From: Thermodesulfobacteriales bacterium
GTDB taxonomy: Bacteria > Desulfobacterota_D > UBA1144 > Nemesobacterales > UBA2774
DNA: 26,594 nt
Direction: 5' to 3'
Assembly (NCBI GenBank): GCA_004525335.1
Contig: SPCL01000006.1
Coordinates: 1-26,594 of the forward strand
In this document: positions 1 through 8,067 of the stretch, one piece after another
Layout of the letters: every line of letters starts with the position of its first letter
Position numbering within the stretch: the stretch's first letter is position 1
Notes under the pieces: model-generated
What the model saw: only the letters and a program-made list of their open reading frames with translations
Databases searched by the model: none
What the model was told of the DNA's origin: nothing
Translations under genes and position numbers: made by a program

Positions 1-1
1 G

Positions 2-1051
2 AAAAAGCTGGACAATGAGCTTGCGGGAAATGTTACTGATCTTTGTCCGGTCGGGGCACTGCTCAACAAGGACACACTTCATGAAGAGAGGGTCTGGTAC
101 TGGAAGTTTAAGGACACTGTATGTTCTCTATGCAGTAATGGATGCAACATCACTGTGGGTGTTGATCCAAGAAAAGGAAAGGTGTCGAGAGTTAGGCCTC
201 GTACTAATATGGACGTAAATGAGCACTGGATTTGCGACAGGGGACGCTACGATTTTAAAGAAGTTCAAGAGAAAGGTACCAGGTTAAAAGATCCTATATT
301 AAGAGAGGGAGAAGGTTTTAAACTCTCAAACTGGGAACAGGCCATAGACTTTGTAGGCTCTCAGATAGCAAAAGTGAGTAACGAATCTCCTGAATCTATA
401 GCGTTTTTAGCATCGGCAACACTTACAAACGAAGAACTATTCCTACTTAAAAAGATTGCAGAGACAACAAATACAGCCAAGATTGCAGGGAATATTGGAC
501 TAATCAATAAACCCAAACTTTATGGACTATTAAGTACCGACCCTTATCCAAATAGCTCCGGGGTCAAGGATATGGGCTATAACTATGGATCAAACCATAT
601 ATTGCCAATAATTGACTCTATTCTTGGGGGCTGGGTTAAGGTCCTTTACGTCGCGGGATTAGATCTATTTGATTTGGTAATAGAAGAAGAGAAAGAAAGA
701 CTTAAAGAAGCTTTATCGAGACTAGACCTCTTGGTTGTCCAGGACTACAAGCTTACAGAAACAGTAAGATTAGCTCATGTGATTCTCCCCGGAGTTAGCG
801 CTTATGAGAAAGAAGGAACTTTTACAAATGACAGGGGAAGGGTTCAAAGGGTCAAAAAGACCATCGATCCTCCGGGAACGGCTAAGCCGGATTGGGAAAT
901 ATTAACCTTTTTGGGAAGCAAGCTGCAGGCACAGAGCTTTAACTATAACGATCCCTCAGAGATCATGCTGGATATAGCTAGGAATGTATCTGCTTACAAA
1001 GGAATAAATTACGATAACATTGGAACTCTAGGAGTTAGCACAAGTAGCTAA
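2..1051 (+). CDS. nuoG: NADH-quinone oxidoreductase subunit G, 5'-truncated by the window edge
   Basis: Peripheral-arm subunit of respiratory complex I, which carries several Fe-S clusters between NADH and quinone. The reading frame is open from base 2, so the N-terminal 2Fe-2S domain lies outside the window; the GTG at 155 is internal, not a start. Visible from the first residue: the end of the His-Cys cluster domain (GNVTDLCPVGAL, Cys15), then a CxxCxxxC...C cluster motif (Cys41, 44, 48, 78; ending WICDRGR), then a molybdopterin-oxidoreductase-like domain finishing with LPGVSAYEKEGTFTN near residue 262. Only about 184 residues separate Cys78 from that LPG motif. From memory, family members carry roughly 300 or more here, so one lobe of the pterin-fold domain seems absent. 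nuoH follows after 23 nt, the usual G-H order, which supports the call. Confidence 0.93.
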   Translation, partial: KKLDNELAGNVTDLCPVGALLNKDTLHEERVWYWKFKDTVCSLCSNGCNITVGVDPRKGKVSRVRPRTNMDVNEHWICDRGRYDFKEVQEKGTRLKDPILREGEGFKLSNWEQAIDFVGSQIAKVSNESPESIAFLASATLTNEELFLLKKIAETTNTAKIAGNIGLINKPKLYGLLSTDPYPNSSGVKDMGYNYGSNHILPIIDSILGGWVKVLYVAGLDLFDLVIEEEKERLKEALSRLDLLVVQDYKLTETVRLAHVILPGVSAYEKEGTFTNDRGRVQRVKKTIDPPGTAKPDWEILTFLGSKLQAQSFNYNDPSEIMLDIARNVSAYKGINYDNIGTLGVSTSS

Positions 1052-1074
1052 TTTGATTAGCGAAGTGAAAAATT

Positions 1075-2139
1075 ATGATTTGGATTGAAGTAGGAATTAC
1101 AGTAATTAAAATTGCGCTTTTGTTTCTCGTGGTTCTGACGCTGGTTGCGTATCTGACACTGGCAGAAAGACGCGTAAGCGCATTTATACAAGACAGAATA
1201 GGTCCAAACCGTGTAGGCCCTTTTGGACTTCTACAACCACTGGCGGATGGTGTAAAGTTTATATTTAAAGAAGATATAATCCCAAGAGACGCCAATAAGT
1301 ATATCTACATAGCAGCACCTGCATTTTCACTAATTACCGCGTTAGTTGCCCTTGCTGTAGTCCCTATAGGCAGAGGGTTTGAGACTACCCTTTTCGGATT
1401 AGTTCCAGACCCTATATTTGTGAAGCTGCAAATTGCCGATCTAAATGTAGGAATTCTTTACATATTGGCTATAGGCTCTCTGGGCGTTTATGGTATAGTG
1501 CTGGGCGGCTGGGCATCAAATAGTAAGTACTCGTTCCTGGGTGGTTTAAGAGGAGCTGCTCAAATGGTGAGCTATGAGCTTGCCATGGGGATTTCAATAT
1601 TAGGCGTAGTAGCGTGGACAGGGTCACTTAGGCTCGAAGATATTATCGAAGCGCAGCAGCACTACTGGTTTGTATTCCCTCAAATACTGGGCTTTATTGT
1701 TTTTCTTGCCGCGGTTTTTGCTGAGACCAACAGGCTTCCTTTTGATATGCCTGAGGCTGAGCCGGAGATTGTAGCGGGATATCATACAGAGTACAGCAGC
1801 ATGAAATTTGCCATGTTCTTCATGGCAGAGTACACACACATGATTGTTATGTCGTGTCTAATAGTAGCGCTATTTTTCGGCGGCTGGTATCCGCTTCCTT
1901 TCGGTGGATGGTTTGGTGTAGATATTGATACATATTGGTACCTGCCCCCTATAGTCTTTGTAGGCAAGGTGCTGGCATTCCTGTTTTTCTTTATCTGGGT
2001 CCGCTTCACCCTTCCCCGCTTCCGCTATGATCAGGTTATGAATCTTGGGTGGAAAGTACTCTTCCCATTAGCCATAGTGAATCTGATAAATATCAGCATA
2101 GCGATACTCGTAATGCAGCATTACGGCTATATGGGCTAA
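1075..2139 (+). CDS. nuoH: NADH-quinone oxidoreductase subunit H
   Basis: Integral membrane subunit of complex I that forms much of the quinone-binding chamber and links the peripheral and membrane arms. The 354-residue length is slightly above the common ~330. Diagnostic stretches are AERRVSAFIQDRIGPNRVGP near the N-terminus and the loop ETNRLPFDMPEAEPEIVAGY followed by HTEYSSMKFAMFF, both highly conserved in NuoH/ND1, plus about eight hydrophobic segments. The ATG at 1075 has only a weak purine-rich stretch (gaagtg) upstream but agrees with the family N-terminus. It lies 23 nt after nuoG and is the last gene on this strand before the convergent gyrB: nuoI, the usual next gene, is not here. 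Confidence 0.96.
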   Translation: MIWIEVGITVIKIALLFLVVLTLVAYLTLAERRVSAFIQDRIGPNRVGPFGLLQPLADGVKFIFKEDIIPRDANKYIYIAAPAFSLITALVALAVVPIGRGFETTLFGLVPDPIFVKLQIADLNVGILYILAIGSLGVYGIVLGGWASNSKYSFLGGLRGAAQMVSYELAMGISILGVVAWTGSLRLEDIIEAQQHYWFVFPQILGFIVFLAAVFAETNRLPFDMPEAEPEIVAGYHTEYSSMKFAMFFMAEYTHMIVMSCLIVALFFGGWYPLPFGGWFGVDIDTYWYLPPIVFVGKVLAFLFFFIWVRFTLPRFRYDQVMNLGWKVLFPLAIVNLINISIAILVMQHYGYMG

Positions 2140-2256
2140 GGTGTTCTATATATATAGTTCTCAATTAAAATCAGACTTAGATTAGTGTCCTAAATCAGAC
2201 TATTTGTATTTGGAAGGAAAGAAGATTAATTTACCACCCCAAACTGACGAACAAAA

Positions 2257-4728
2257 TTAGACGTCGAGGTTGCTGACGTTAAGGGCGTTGGTTTCGATGA
2301 AGAGTTTTCTAGGCTCAACCTGATCTCCCATTAAAATAGTGAAGATCTCATCAGTTTGAATAGAATCCTCAATAATCACCTGCTTTAGAACCCTTGTTTC
2401 GGGATTCATAGTAGTATCCCAAAGCTGATCAGGGTTCATCTCGCCAAGACCTTTATAGCGCTGAATGGACATACCCTTTTTACCGCGCGTGAGTATGTGC
2501 TCGGTAACTTCAGGCAAGCTCGGAAGCTCCACATCAGTATCTCCGTTATCTCCAACACTGTAAGGAGGGTCACCTGCAGGTCGTATAGAATCTTTAAGCT
2601 TCCTGATTTCCCCAAAATCCGGAGAATTAAGAAAATCAAAATCAATTATGGTACTTCTGTTACGGCCGTTTTCTTTAAAGTTATAAGAAATTTTTGAGCA
2701 GTTATGCTCCGGATCGTCAAGGAGCTTCCAGTCTAGTGAGGAAACTTCAGGATATCTAGCTTCAATCCATTCTTTTATTCCCTGAAGATGTATATCAAAC
2801 TCAGCTTCATTTTCAGGCTTCAGATGGCTCTTTTTAAACCCGTTTCTACTGGCAAAGGCGTCAACGATCTTAAAGTCTCTACTGTATTTTCCAACTCTGG
2901 CGAGAGCCCTTTCATAAGAAATCGATTTTTTAATTATATCAAGAAGCCTTGCACCCTTAATCTCTTTAACACCGTTTCCATTATCGTATGCTTTTATAGA
3001 AACACCTCCTGTACCTATCTCAAGGAAATGATCCTCATACTCATAATCGTCTTTCAGGTATTTCTCATCCCTACCCTTTTTAACACGGTAAAGAGGAGGC
3101 TGCGCTACATATAAATGCCCCTTTTCTATGATCTCTGGGAAATGCCTGTAGAAGAATGTGAGAAGTAGTGTTCGTATGTGAGAGCCGTCTACGTCCGCGT
3201 CAGTCATTAGTATTACTTTATGGTAGCGAAGCTTGCTAATATCAAAGTCGTCACTTCCGATTCCTGTTCCTAGAACAGTTATAAGAGTTCTGATCTCCTC
3301 ATTACCAAGCATCTTGTCGAATCTTGCTTTTTCAACGTTTAGAATTTTACCTTTTAGAGGTAGAACAGCCTGATTGTATCTGGCTCTGGCTTGTTTAGCA
3401 GAGCCGCCGGCAGATTCACCCTCTACGAGATAAACCTCACACAACTCAGGGTCACGCTCCTGACAGTCTGCAAGCTTTCCCGGAAGAGATCCGGACTCAA
3501 GAGCGCTTTTCCTTCTTGTAAGCTCTCTAGCCTTTCTAGCCGCTTCTCTTGCCCTGGCTGCGTCAACTGCCTTTTCGATAATCTTTTTGCCAACAGAGGG
3601 GTTTTCCTCGAAAAATATCCCTAACTTTTCGTTAAGAAGTACTTCTACAATTCCTTTAACATCAGTGTTGCCAAGCTTGGTCTTTGTCTGTCCCTCAAAT
3701 TTGGGATCAGGGAGCTTAACGCTAATTATCGCAGTAAGCCCTTCTCTTGCGTCTTCACCACTTAGCGTTACCTTGGCGTTTTTAACTAGACCCTTGTCCT
3801 CAGCATACTTGTTAACAGTTCTTGTTAGAGCGCCTTTGAACCCGGTTAGATGGGTTCCGCCCTCTATATTGTTAATATTGTTAGCATATGAAAGAATAGT
3901 CTCTGAATAGCTATCGTTATATTGAAGGGCAACTTCTACAATAATGTCGCCTTTTTTCCCCGAGACGTATATGGGCTCAGGATGAAGTGGTTTTTTGTTT
4001 TTATTAAGCTCCTCTATAAATGCTACAATTCCACCCTCGTAAAAGAACTCCTGATCTCTACCGGTTCTTTCATCAATTAATTGGAGGACTAGACCTTTGT
4101 TTAGAAATGCAAGCTCTCTTATCCTATGAGCAAGGGTATCGTAGTTAAATTCCGTAATCTCAAATATCGTATCATCCGGCTTGAATCTGATCTTTGTTCC
4201 GGATCTGTCTGTTTTTCCCGTCTCTTTTAATTCAGTAACTGCTTTACTACGCTCATAGCGCTGATACCAGACTTTTCCTTCCCTTCTTATCTCGAGAATG
4301 AGATATTCTGAAAGGGCGTTTACAACAGTTACGCCAACACCGTGGAGACCGCCTGAAACTTGGTAGACCTTCCCCTCAAATTTACCACCTGCATGAAGCA
4401 TAGTCATAACAACTTCAGCTGCAGATTTGCCGGTTTCTTTATGCTTATCCACTGGGATACCTCGACCGTTATCTTCAACTGTCAGGCTGCCGTCGACATG
4501 GATAGTGATAATGATTTTGTCACAAAAACCTGCAAGGGCTTCGTCAACGCTGTTATCTAAAACTTCAAAAACGAGGTGGTGAAAACCCCTTGTGCTGGTA
4601 TCCCCAATGTACATATCAGGGCGTTTTCTTACCGCTTCTAAACCCGGTAAAACCTTTATTTGTTCAGCATTATAAGAGCTTACTTCGTTTGTAGGAATAT
4701 TATCCTCCGGGTCTCTCTTTACTTCCAA
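2257..4728 (-). CDS. gyrB: DNA gyrase subunit B
   Basis: ATPase subunit of DNA gyrase (type II topoisomerase), which introduces negative supercoils. Domain order: GHKL ATPase with catalytic Glu in FEVLDNSVDEAL (E55), DNGRGIP (86-92) and GLHGVGV (127-133); transducer with the QTK loop (347-349); TOPRIM with VEGESAGG (E436) and MTDADVDGSH (D510, D512); C-terminal QRYKGLGEMNPDQLW. About 170 extra residues lie within the TOPRIM half (roughly 560-735), as in proteobacterial GyrB, giving 823 residues. The start is TTG at 4726-4728, chosen because a GGAGGT ribosome-binding site (4737-4742) lies 8 nt upstream and the N-terminus fits; no better ATG exists. GyrB rather than ParE is favoured by the C-terminal GDQVEPRKLFIETNAL. 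No dnaA, recF or gyrA adjoins it. Confidence 0.97.
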   Translation of the reverse strand: MEVKRDPEDNIPTNEVSSYNAEQIKVLPGLEAVRKRPDMYIGDTSTRGFHHLVFEVLDNSVDEALAGFCDKIIITIHVDGSLTVEDNGRGIPVDKHKETGKSAAEVVMTMLHAGGKFEGKVYQVSGGLHGVGVTVVNALSEYLILEIRREGKVWYQRYERSKAVTELKETGKTDRSGTKIRFKPDDTIFEITEFNYDTLAHRIRELAFLNKGLVLQLIDERTGRDQEFFYEGGIVAFIEELNKNKKPLHPEPIYVSGKKGDIIVEVALQYNDSYSETILSYANNINNIEGGTHLTGFKGALTRTVNKYAEDKGLVKNAKVTLSGEDAREGLTAIISVKLPDPKFEGQTKTKLGNTDVKGIVEVLLNEKLGIFFEENPSVGKKIIEKAVDAARAREAARKARELTRRKSALESGSLPGKLADCQERDPELCEVYLVEGESAGGSAKQARARYNQAVLPLKGKILNVEKARFDKMLGNEEIRTLITVLGTGIGSDDFDISKLRYHKVILMTDADVDGSHIRTLLLTFFYRHFPEIIEKGHLYVAQPPLYRVKKGRDEKYLKDDYEYEDHFLEIGTGGVSIKAYDNGNGVKEIKGARLLDIIKKSISYERALARVGKYSRDFKIVDAFASRNGFKKSHLKPENEAEFDIHLQGIKEWIEARYPEVSSLDWKLLDDPEHNCSKISYNFKENGRNRSTIIDFDFLNSPDFGEIRKLKDSIRPAGDPPYSVGDNGDTDVELPSLPEVTEHILTRGKKGMSIQRYKGLGEMNPDQLWDTTMNPETRVLKQVIIEDSIQTDEIFTILMGDQVEPRKLFIETNALNVSNLDV

Positions 4729-4736
4729 AAGTAGTT

Positions 4737-4742
4737 ACCTCC
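4737..4742 (-). promoter_or_regulatory. Ribosome-binding site of gyrB
   Basis: GGAGGT on the minus strand, 8 nt before the TTG codon at 4728. It decides the non-ATG start of gyrB. Confidence 0.8.
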
Positions 4743-4776
4743 GTATTGACTCATAGGCGGGAAAAATTAATGCTGT

Positions 4777-4785
4777 ATTATACCA
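4777..4785 (-). promoter_or_regulatory. Candidate extended -10 promoter of gyrB
   Basis: The minus strand reads TGGTATAAT, a perfect TATAAT box with the extended TGn element, about 50 nt upstream of the gyrB start. No good -35 hexamer stands 17 nt further upstream, which is compatible with an extended -10 promoter. It would let gyrB be transcribed independently of the upstream dcd gene. Confidence 0.55.
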
Positions 4786-4915
4786 CGAAAAATGGAAAAA
4801 TGGAAATAAAATCAGGGGGTTTGAACACATTTATCAAAAATAAAATTATCAACCAAATTAGCCAATAATATAGATCAGATGCGGCTGATAATGATAGACA
4901 TTACAAGCAAAAATC

Positions 4916-5470
4916 TTAAAGTTTTGGTGTTGTAATCCCTACCTGTTTTTGGTACTTGCCTTTTTTATCGGCATAGGAAATATCACATATCTCATCAGAC
5001 TCGAAAAATAGAACCTGCGCTATGCCTTCGTTAGCATATATTTTTGCGGGAAGCGGAGTCGTATTTGATATTTCAAGGGTTACATAGCCTTCCCATTCAG
5101 GCTCAAAAGGAGTTACGTTTACAATAATACCGCAGCGGGCATATGTTGATTTCCCAACGCAAAGAGTAATTACACTTCTAGGTATCCTGAAGTATTCAAC
5201 TGTCCTGGCCAAAGCAAAGGAATTGGGCGGAATCATGCAAACATCATCATTTATTTCCACAAAGGATTTATCATCAAAGTTCTTAGGGTCGACAACGGAG
5301 TTGTAGACATTGGTAAATACCTTAAATTCGTTACTTACTCTTATGTCATAACCGTAAGAAGACACACCGTATGATATTGCCCCATCTCTTACCTGTCCGT
5401 CGACAAAGGGCTCTATCATTTTGTGCTCTTTAGCCATTTTTATTATCCAGTGATCAGGTTTAACCGACAT
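4916..5470 (-). CDS. dcd: dCTP deaminase
   Basis: Converts dCTP to dUTP, feeding thymidylate synthesis. The 184-residue protein has the dUTPase-like fold signature: VGKSTYARCGIIVNVTPFEP (105-124) followed by EWEGYVTLEISN, in which Glu133 is the expected catalytic residue, and a tail of GKYQKQVG. It resembles the shorter ~185-residue Dcd forms rather than the 193-residue E. coli type. The ATG start has AAGGAG (5480-5485) 9 nt upstream. It lies 88 nt downstream of pheS and 187 nt upstream of the gyrB start on the same strand. A bifunctional dCTP deaminase/dUTPase cannot be excluded from sequence alone. Confidence 0.95.
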   Translation of the reverse strand: MSVKPDHWIIKMAKEHKMIEPFVDGQVRDGAISYGVSSYGYDIRVSNEFKVFTNVYNSVVDPKNFDDKSFVEINDDVCMIPPNSFALARTVEYFRIPRSVITLCVGKSTYARCGIIVNVTPFEPEWEGYVTLEISNTTPLPAKIYANEGIAQVLFFESDEICDISYADKKGKYQKQVGITTPKL

Positions 5471-5558
5471 TTTTCAGTGCTCCTTTATATATGTTAAGTT
5501 CAGATATTGGACTAGTAATATACATGAGAATTTATCTCAATTTATCTGCCCATTGAAA

Positions 5559-6578
5559 CTAAACAAACTGCCTTAAAAACCTGACATCGTTCTCAAAAAA
5601 GAGCCTGATATCGTTGATGCCGAACTTGAGCATTGTTATTCTTTCAATACCCATTCCAAATGCAAATCCGCTATAAATTTGGGGATCGTAATTAACACCT
5701 TTAAACACTTCCGGATCAACCATACCACATCCTAAAATTTCTAACCATCCACTTTCTTTACAAACCCTGCAACCTTGCCCTGAGCATATTACGCACTCTA
5801 TATCTACTTCGGCGCTTGGCTCTGTGAAAGGGAAAAAACTGGGTCTGAACCTTACCCCAATACCTTCTCCGAATACTAGTCTTAGGAACTCCGTAAGTAC
5901 TCCTTTTAGATCTCCGAAAGTTATGTCTTTATCAATGAGTAAACCTTCAATTTGATGAAACATTGGGGTGTGTGATACATCGCTGTCGCATCTATAGACC
6001 CTGCCCGGAGCAATAATTTTAATAGGAGGCTCTTGTTTCTCCATAACGCGTATCTGAACCGGTGAGGTATGTGTCCTTAGAACTATGTCCTCGGATATGT
6101 AGAAAGTGTCCTGCATATCACGGGCCGGGTGATTTTTAGGAATGTTCAATGCTTCGAAATTATAATAGTCTGTTTCAATTTCGGGCCCCTCAGCCACTTC
6201 AAAACCCATTCTTTCAAATATAGTTACAATCTCTTCCATAACTTGTGAAACTGGGTGCTTAGAGCCTACAGGAAGAGACCTTCCGGGAAGAGTTACATCA
6301 ATTTTTTCTTCAGCAATGGCTCGTTTTTTCTTTTCTTCTTTTATCTCATGTGATTTGTTGTCGAAGAGCTCTTCAACAAAGGTTTTAACTTCGTTAATCA
6401 TAACCCCCATTTTCGGGCGGTCTTGTGTTGGAACATCTTTCATTGCTTTCAAAATCTCAGTAAGAACACCTTTGCGGCCAACGAACTTAGCTTTCAAATT
6501 CTGAAGAGAGACTTCATCTGACACTTGTCCAAGTTCTACTTGAGCTTGGTGTTTAACTTCATGTAGTTTTTCTTGCAT
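5559..6578 (-). CDS. pheS: Phenylalanyl-tRNA synthetase alpha subunit
   Basis: Catalytic alpha subunit of the alpha2-beta2 PheRS, which charges tRNA-Phe. The N-terminal ~100 residues are the charged coiled-coil arm. Class II motifs follow: GRVYRCDSDVSHTPMFHQIE (motif 2) and FGMGIERITMLKFGINDIR (motif 3), with FRPSFFPFTEPSAEVD and the Cys cluster CVICSGQGCRVC before GW, typical of bacterial PheS. Length 339 matches the family. The ATG at 6576-6578 lies 4 nt past the stop of the DUF456 gene, so the two are probably co-transcribed. Odd: pheT, which normally follows directly, is absent; the next gene is dcd. Confidence 0.96.
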   Translation of the reverse strand: MQEKLHEVKHQAQVELGQVSDEVSLQNLKAKFVGRKGVLTEILKAMKDVPTQDRPKMGVMINEVKTFVEELFDNKSHEIKEEKKKRAIAEEKIDVTLPGRSLPVGSKHPVSQVMEEIVTIFERMGFEVAEGPEIETDYYNFEALNIPKNHPARDMQDTFYISEDIVLRTHTSPVQIRVMEKQEPPIKIIAPGRVYRCDSDVSHTPMFHQIEGLLIDKDITFGDLKGVLTEFLRLVFGEGIGVRFRPSFFPFTEPSAEVDIECVICSGQGCRVCKESGWLEILGCGMVDPEVFKGVNYDPQIYSGFAFGMGIERITMLKFGINDIRLFFENDVRFLRQFV

Positions 6579-6582
6579 TACT

Positions 6583-7092
6583 TTAATTCCCCACTGAGTA
6601 CACTATTGTTATTACAATCATTGCTACTCCAATTGCGCCTTTAAAAAAAGTGCCGGCGAGCCTTCCGATAAACGCGCCCCACCCTGATTTCATTGCTCGA
6701 TCAACATTCTTTTCCAGCACAAACTCAACTAGGAACGCGCCAAAAAAAGCTCCTAAAAATGCCCCTATGACTGCTCCTATGCCAAAAAAGAACGGAACAC
6801 CTAAAATACCACCTATTATTCCAAAGACAATAGAACCCGCAATTGCTTTGTTGCTGGATTTATATTTTTTTGCTCCGAGAACACCTAGTATAAATTCTAC
6901 CAACTCTGCAAAAAGAGCAAGTCCAAGTAATATGAGTAAAATGGTTACGGTAATTTCTTTAAATCCCCCATACCAACCTAAGAGGATGGAACCTGTAAGT
7001 ATTATGAAATTACCCGGGAATCCGAAGACGTGAGATATCAATCCGCTCAGCGCTACTATTATAAATAGGGAAAGTACAAGATAGTCGATCAT
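6583..7092 (-). CDS. DUF456-family small membrane protein
   Basis: 169 residues, almost entirely hydrophobic, with four to five membrane segments and Gly-rich helices (for example IVFGIIGGILGVPFFFGIGAV, given here in part). The order FPGNFIILTGS, then ELVEFILGVLGAKKYKSSNKAIAGS, then FFGAFLVEFVLEK matches the DUF456 family; its biochemical function is not established. It is 35 nt downstream of secF and ends 4 nt before pheS, so it sits inside the operon. No strong ribosome-binding site is visible before the ATG at 7090-7092, which suggests translation helped by the upstream gene or an imprecise start. Confidence 0.8.
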   Translation of the reverse strand: MIDYLVLSLFIIVALSGLISHVFGFPGNFIILTGSILLGWYGGFKEITVTILLILLGLALFAELVEFILGVLGAKKYKSSNKAIAGSIVFGIIGGILGVPFFFGIGAVIGAFLGAFFGAFLVEFVLEKNVDRAMKSGWGAFIGRLAGTFFKGAIGVAMIVITIVYSVGN

Positions 7093-7127
7093 TAAAGACT
7101 ATTGGCAAACATCGCCTATGTAAAGAT

Positions 7128-8042
7128 TTATGAGTGGCCCTTTCTTTCTCTCCAATATATAACAAACGCGCTTGCAATAAATATAGAAGAATATGTACCA
7201 ACAATAACGCCCACTATTAGTGTAAAGGCAAAATCATGAATAACAGAGCCGCCAAATAGGAACAGCGGTATCAATACAAGAAAAACGGTAAGACTGGTTA
7301 AGATCGTCCTCGATAAAGTCTGATTAATTCCCTCGTTCACAACTTCTCTGACACTCAATTTGCCGCTCTTTTTCAGATTCTCTCTGATTCTATCAAAAAT
7401 GATGATAGTGTCATTAACAGAGTATCCGATAACGGTAAGAAGTGCCGCAACCAGCGCTAAAGTAAACTCTTTATCCATAAGAGATATTGCGCCGAGCGTT
7501 ATGACGGTATCATGAAGAAGAGCTATTACCGCCCCCATTGCAAATCCAAACTCAAAACGGATCATGACATAAATCAGTATTCCCACACATCCAAGAAGTA
7601 TTGCTATAATAGCCTTTTCAATTAATTCTTTGCCGACCGAGGGCCCAATATAATCCACCCTCTGAATAGAGCCGCCCTTAAATAACTCATTAGTAGCTAT
7701 GATCTTTTCGAGCTCGGTTTGAAAACCCTGTATCTGGTCAAACTTTACTAATTCCGGTGAAAACCTTATAAGGTATTCATGGTCACTAGTTAGGCCAAGC
7801 TGCTGTACGACATCAGGTGGAAAACCGGTTGCCTCAAGTGTTTTCTTGACATCCTCAATGCTTACTTCTTTGGCCAGCTTTATGTGTATCTCTGTACCAC
7901 CTATAAACTCAACACCCCAGTTAGGGCCTTTGTGATAAATAAGGAAGCCAATGGAGATAATAATCAGGGCAATTGAGATAAAGACTGCCTTTCTCATTTT
8001 TCCTATAAAATCTATACGAGTGCCTGGTTTTAATAATTCCAA
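7128..8042 (-). CDS. secF: Protein translocase subunit SecF
   Basis: Membrane partner of SecD in the proton-motive-force-driven SecDF complex, which pulls exported proteins out on the periplasmic side. At 304 residues it has the family layout: an N-terminal membrane helix, a periplasmic P1 domain, then five helices with VIALLHDTVITLGAIS and GYSVNDTIIIFDRIRENLK, both SecF signatures. The usual G-D-F-T-G-G-T motif after the first helix reads GVEFIGGTE, with Asp replaced by Glu and Thr by Ile. The start is TTG at 8040-8042 with an excellent AGGAGGAT (8051-8058) 8 nt upstream. It lies 25 nt after secD. Confidence 0.96.
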   Translation of the reverse strand: MELLKPGTRIDFIGKMRKAVFISIALIIISIGFLIYHKGPNWGVEFIGGTEIHIKLAKEVSIEDVKKTLEATGFPPDVVQQLGLTSDHEYLIRFSPELVKFDQIQGFQTELEKIIATNELFKGGSIQRVDYIGPSVGKELIEKAIIAILLGCVGILIYVMIRFEFGFAMGAVIALLHDTVITLGAISLMDKEFTLALVAALLTVIGYSVNDTIIIFDRIRENLKKSGKLSVREVVNEGINQTLSRTILTSLTVFLVLIPLFLFGGSVIHDFAFTLIVGVIVGTYSSIFIASAFVIYWRERKGHS

Positions 8043-8067
8043 ATTACTAGATCCTCCTGGATATTCC

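Noticed and set aside
155..218. Apparent start codon (GTG) for a 298-residue protein at 155
   Set aside because: The same frame is open back to base 2 and encodes conserved NuoG residues, including Cys15, 41, 44 and 48, upstream of it.
2168..2201. Direct repeat aaatcagact, two copies 24 bp apart, after nuoH
   Set aside because: Only two 10-bp copies in AT-rich sequence; no array or element, and chance is likely.
4790..4812. Short tandem aaaaatgg repeats upstream of gyrB
   Set aside because: Only two imperfect units in A-rich sequence.
6650..7033. 127-codon open frame on the plus strand, rich in Pro, Ala and Lys
   Set aside because: Antisense to the DUF456 gene; low-complexity composition mirrors the Gly-rich membrane protein, and no family pattern is seen.
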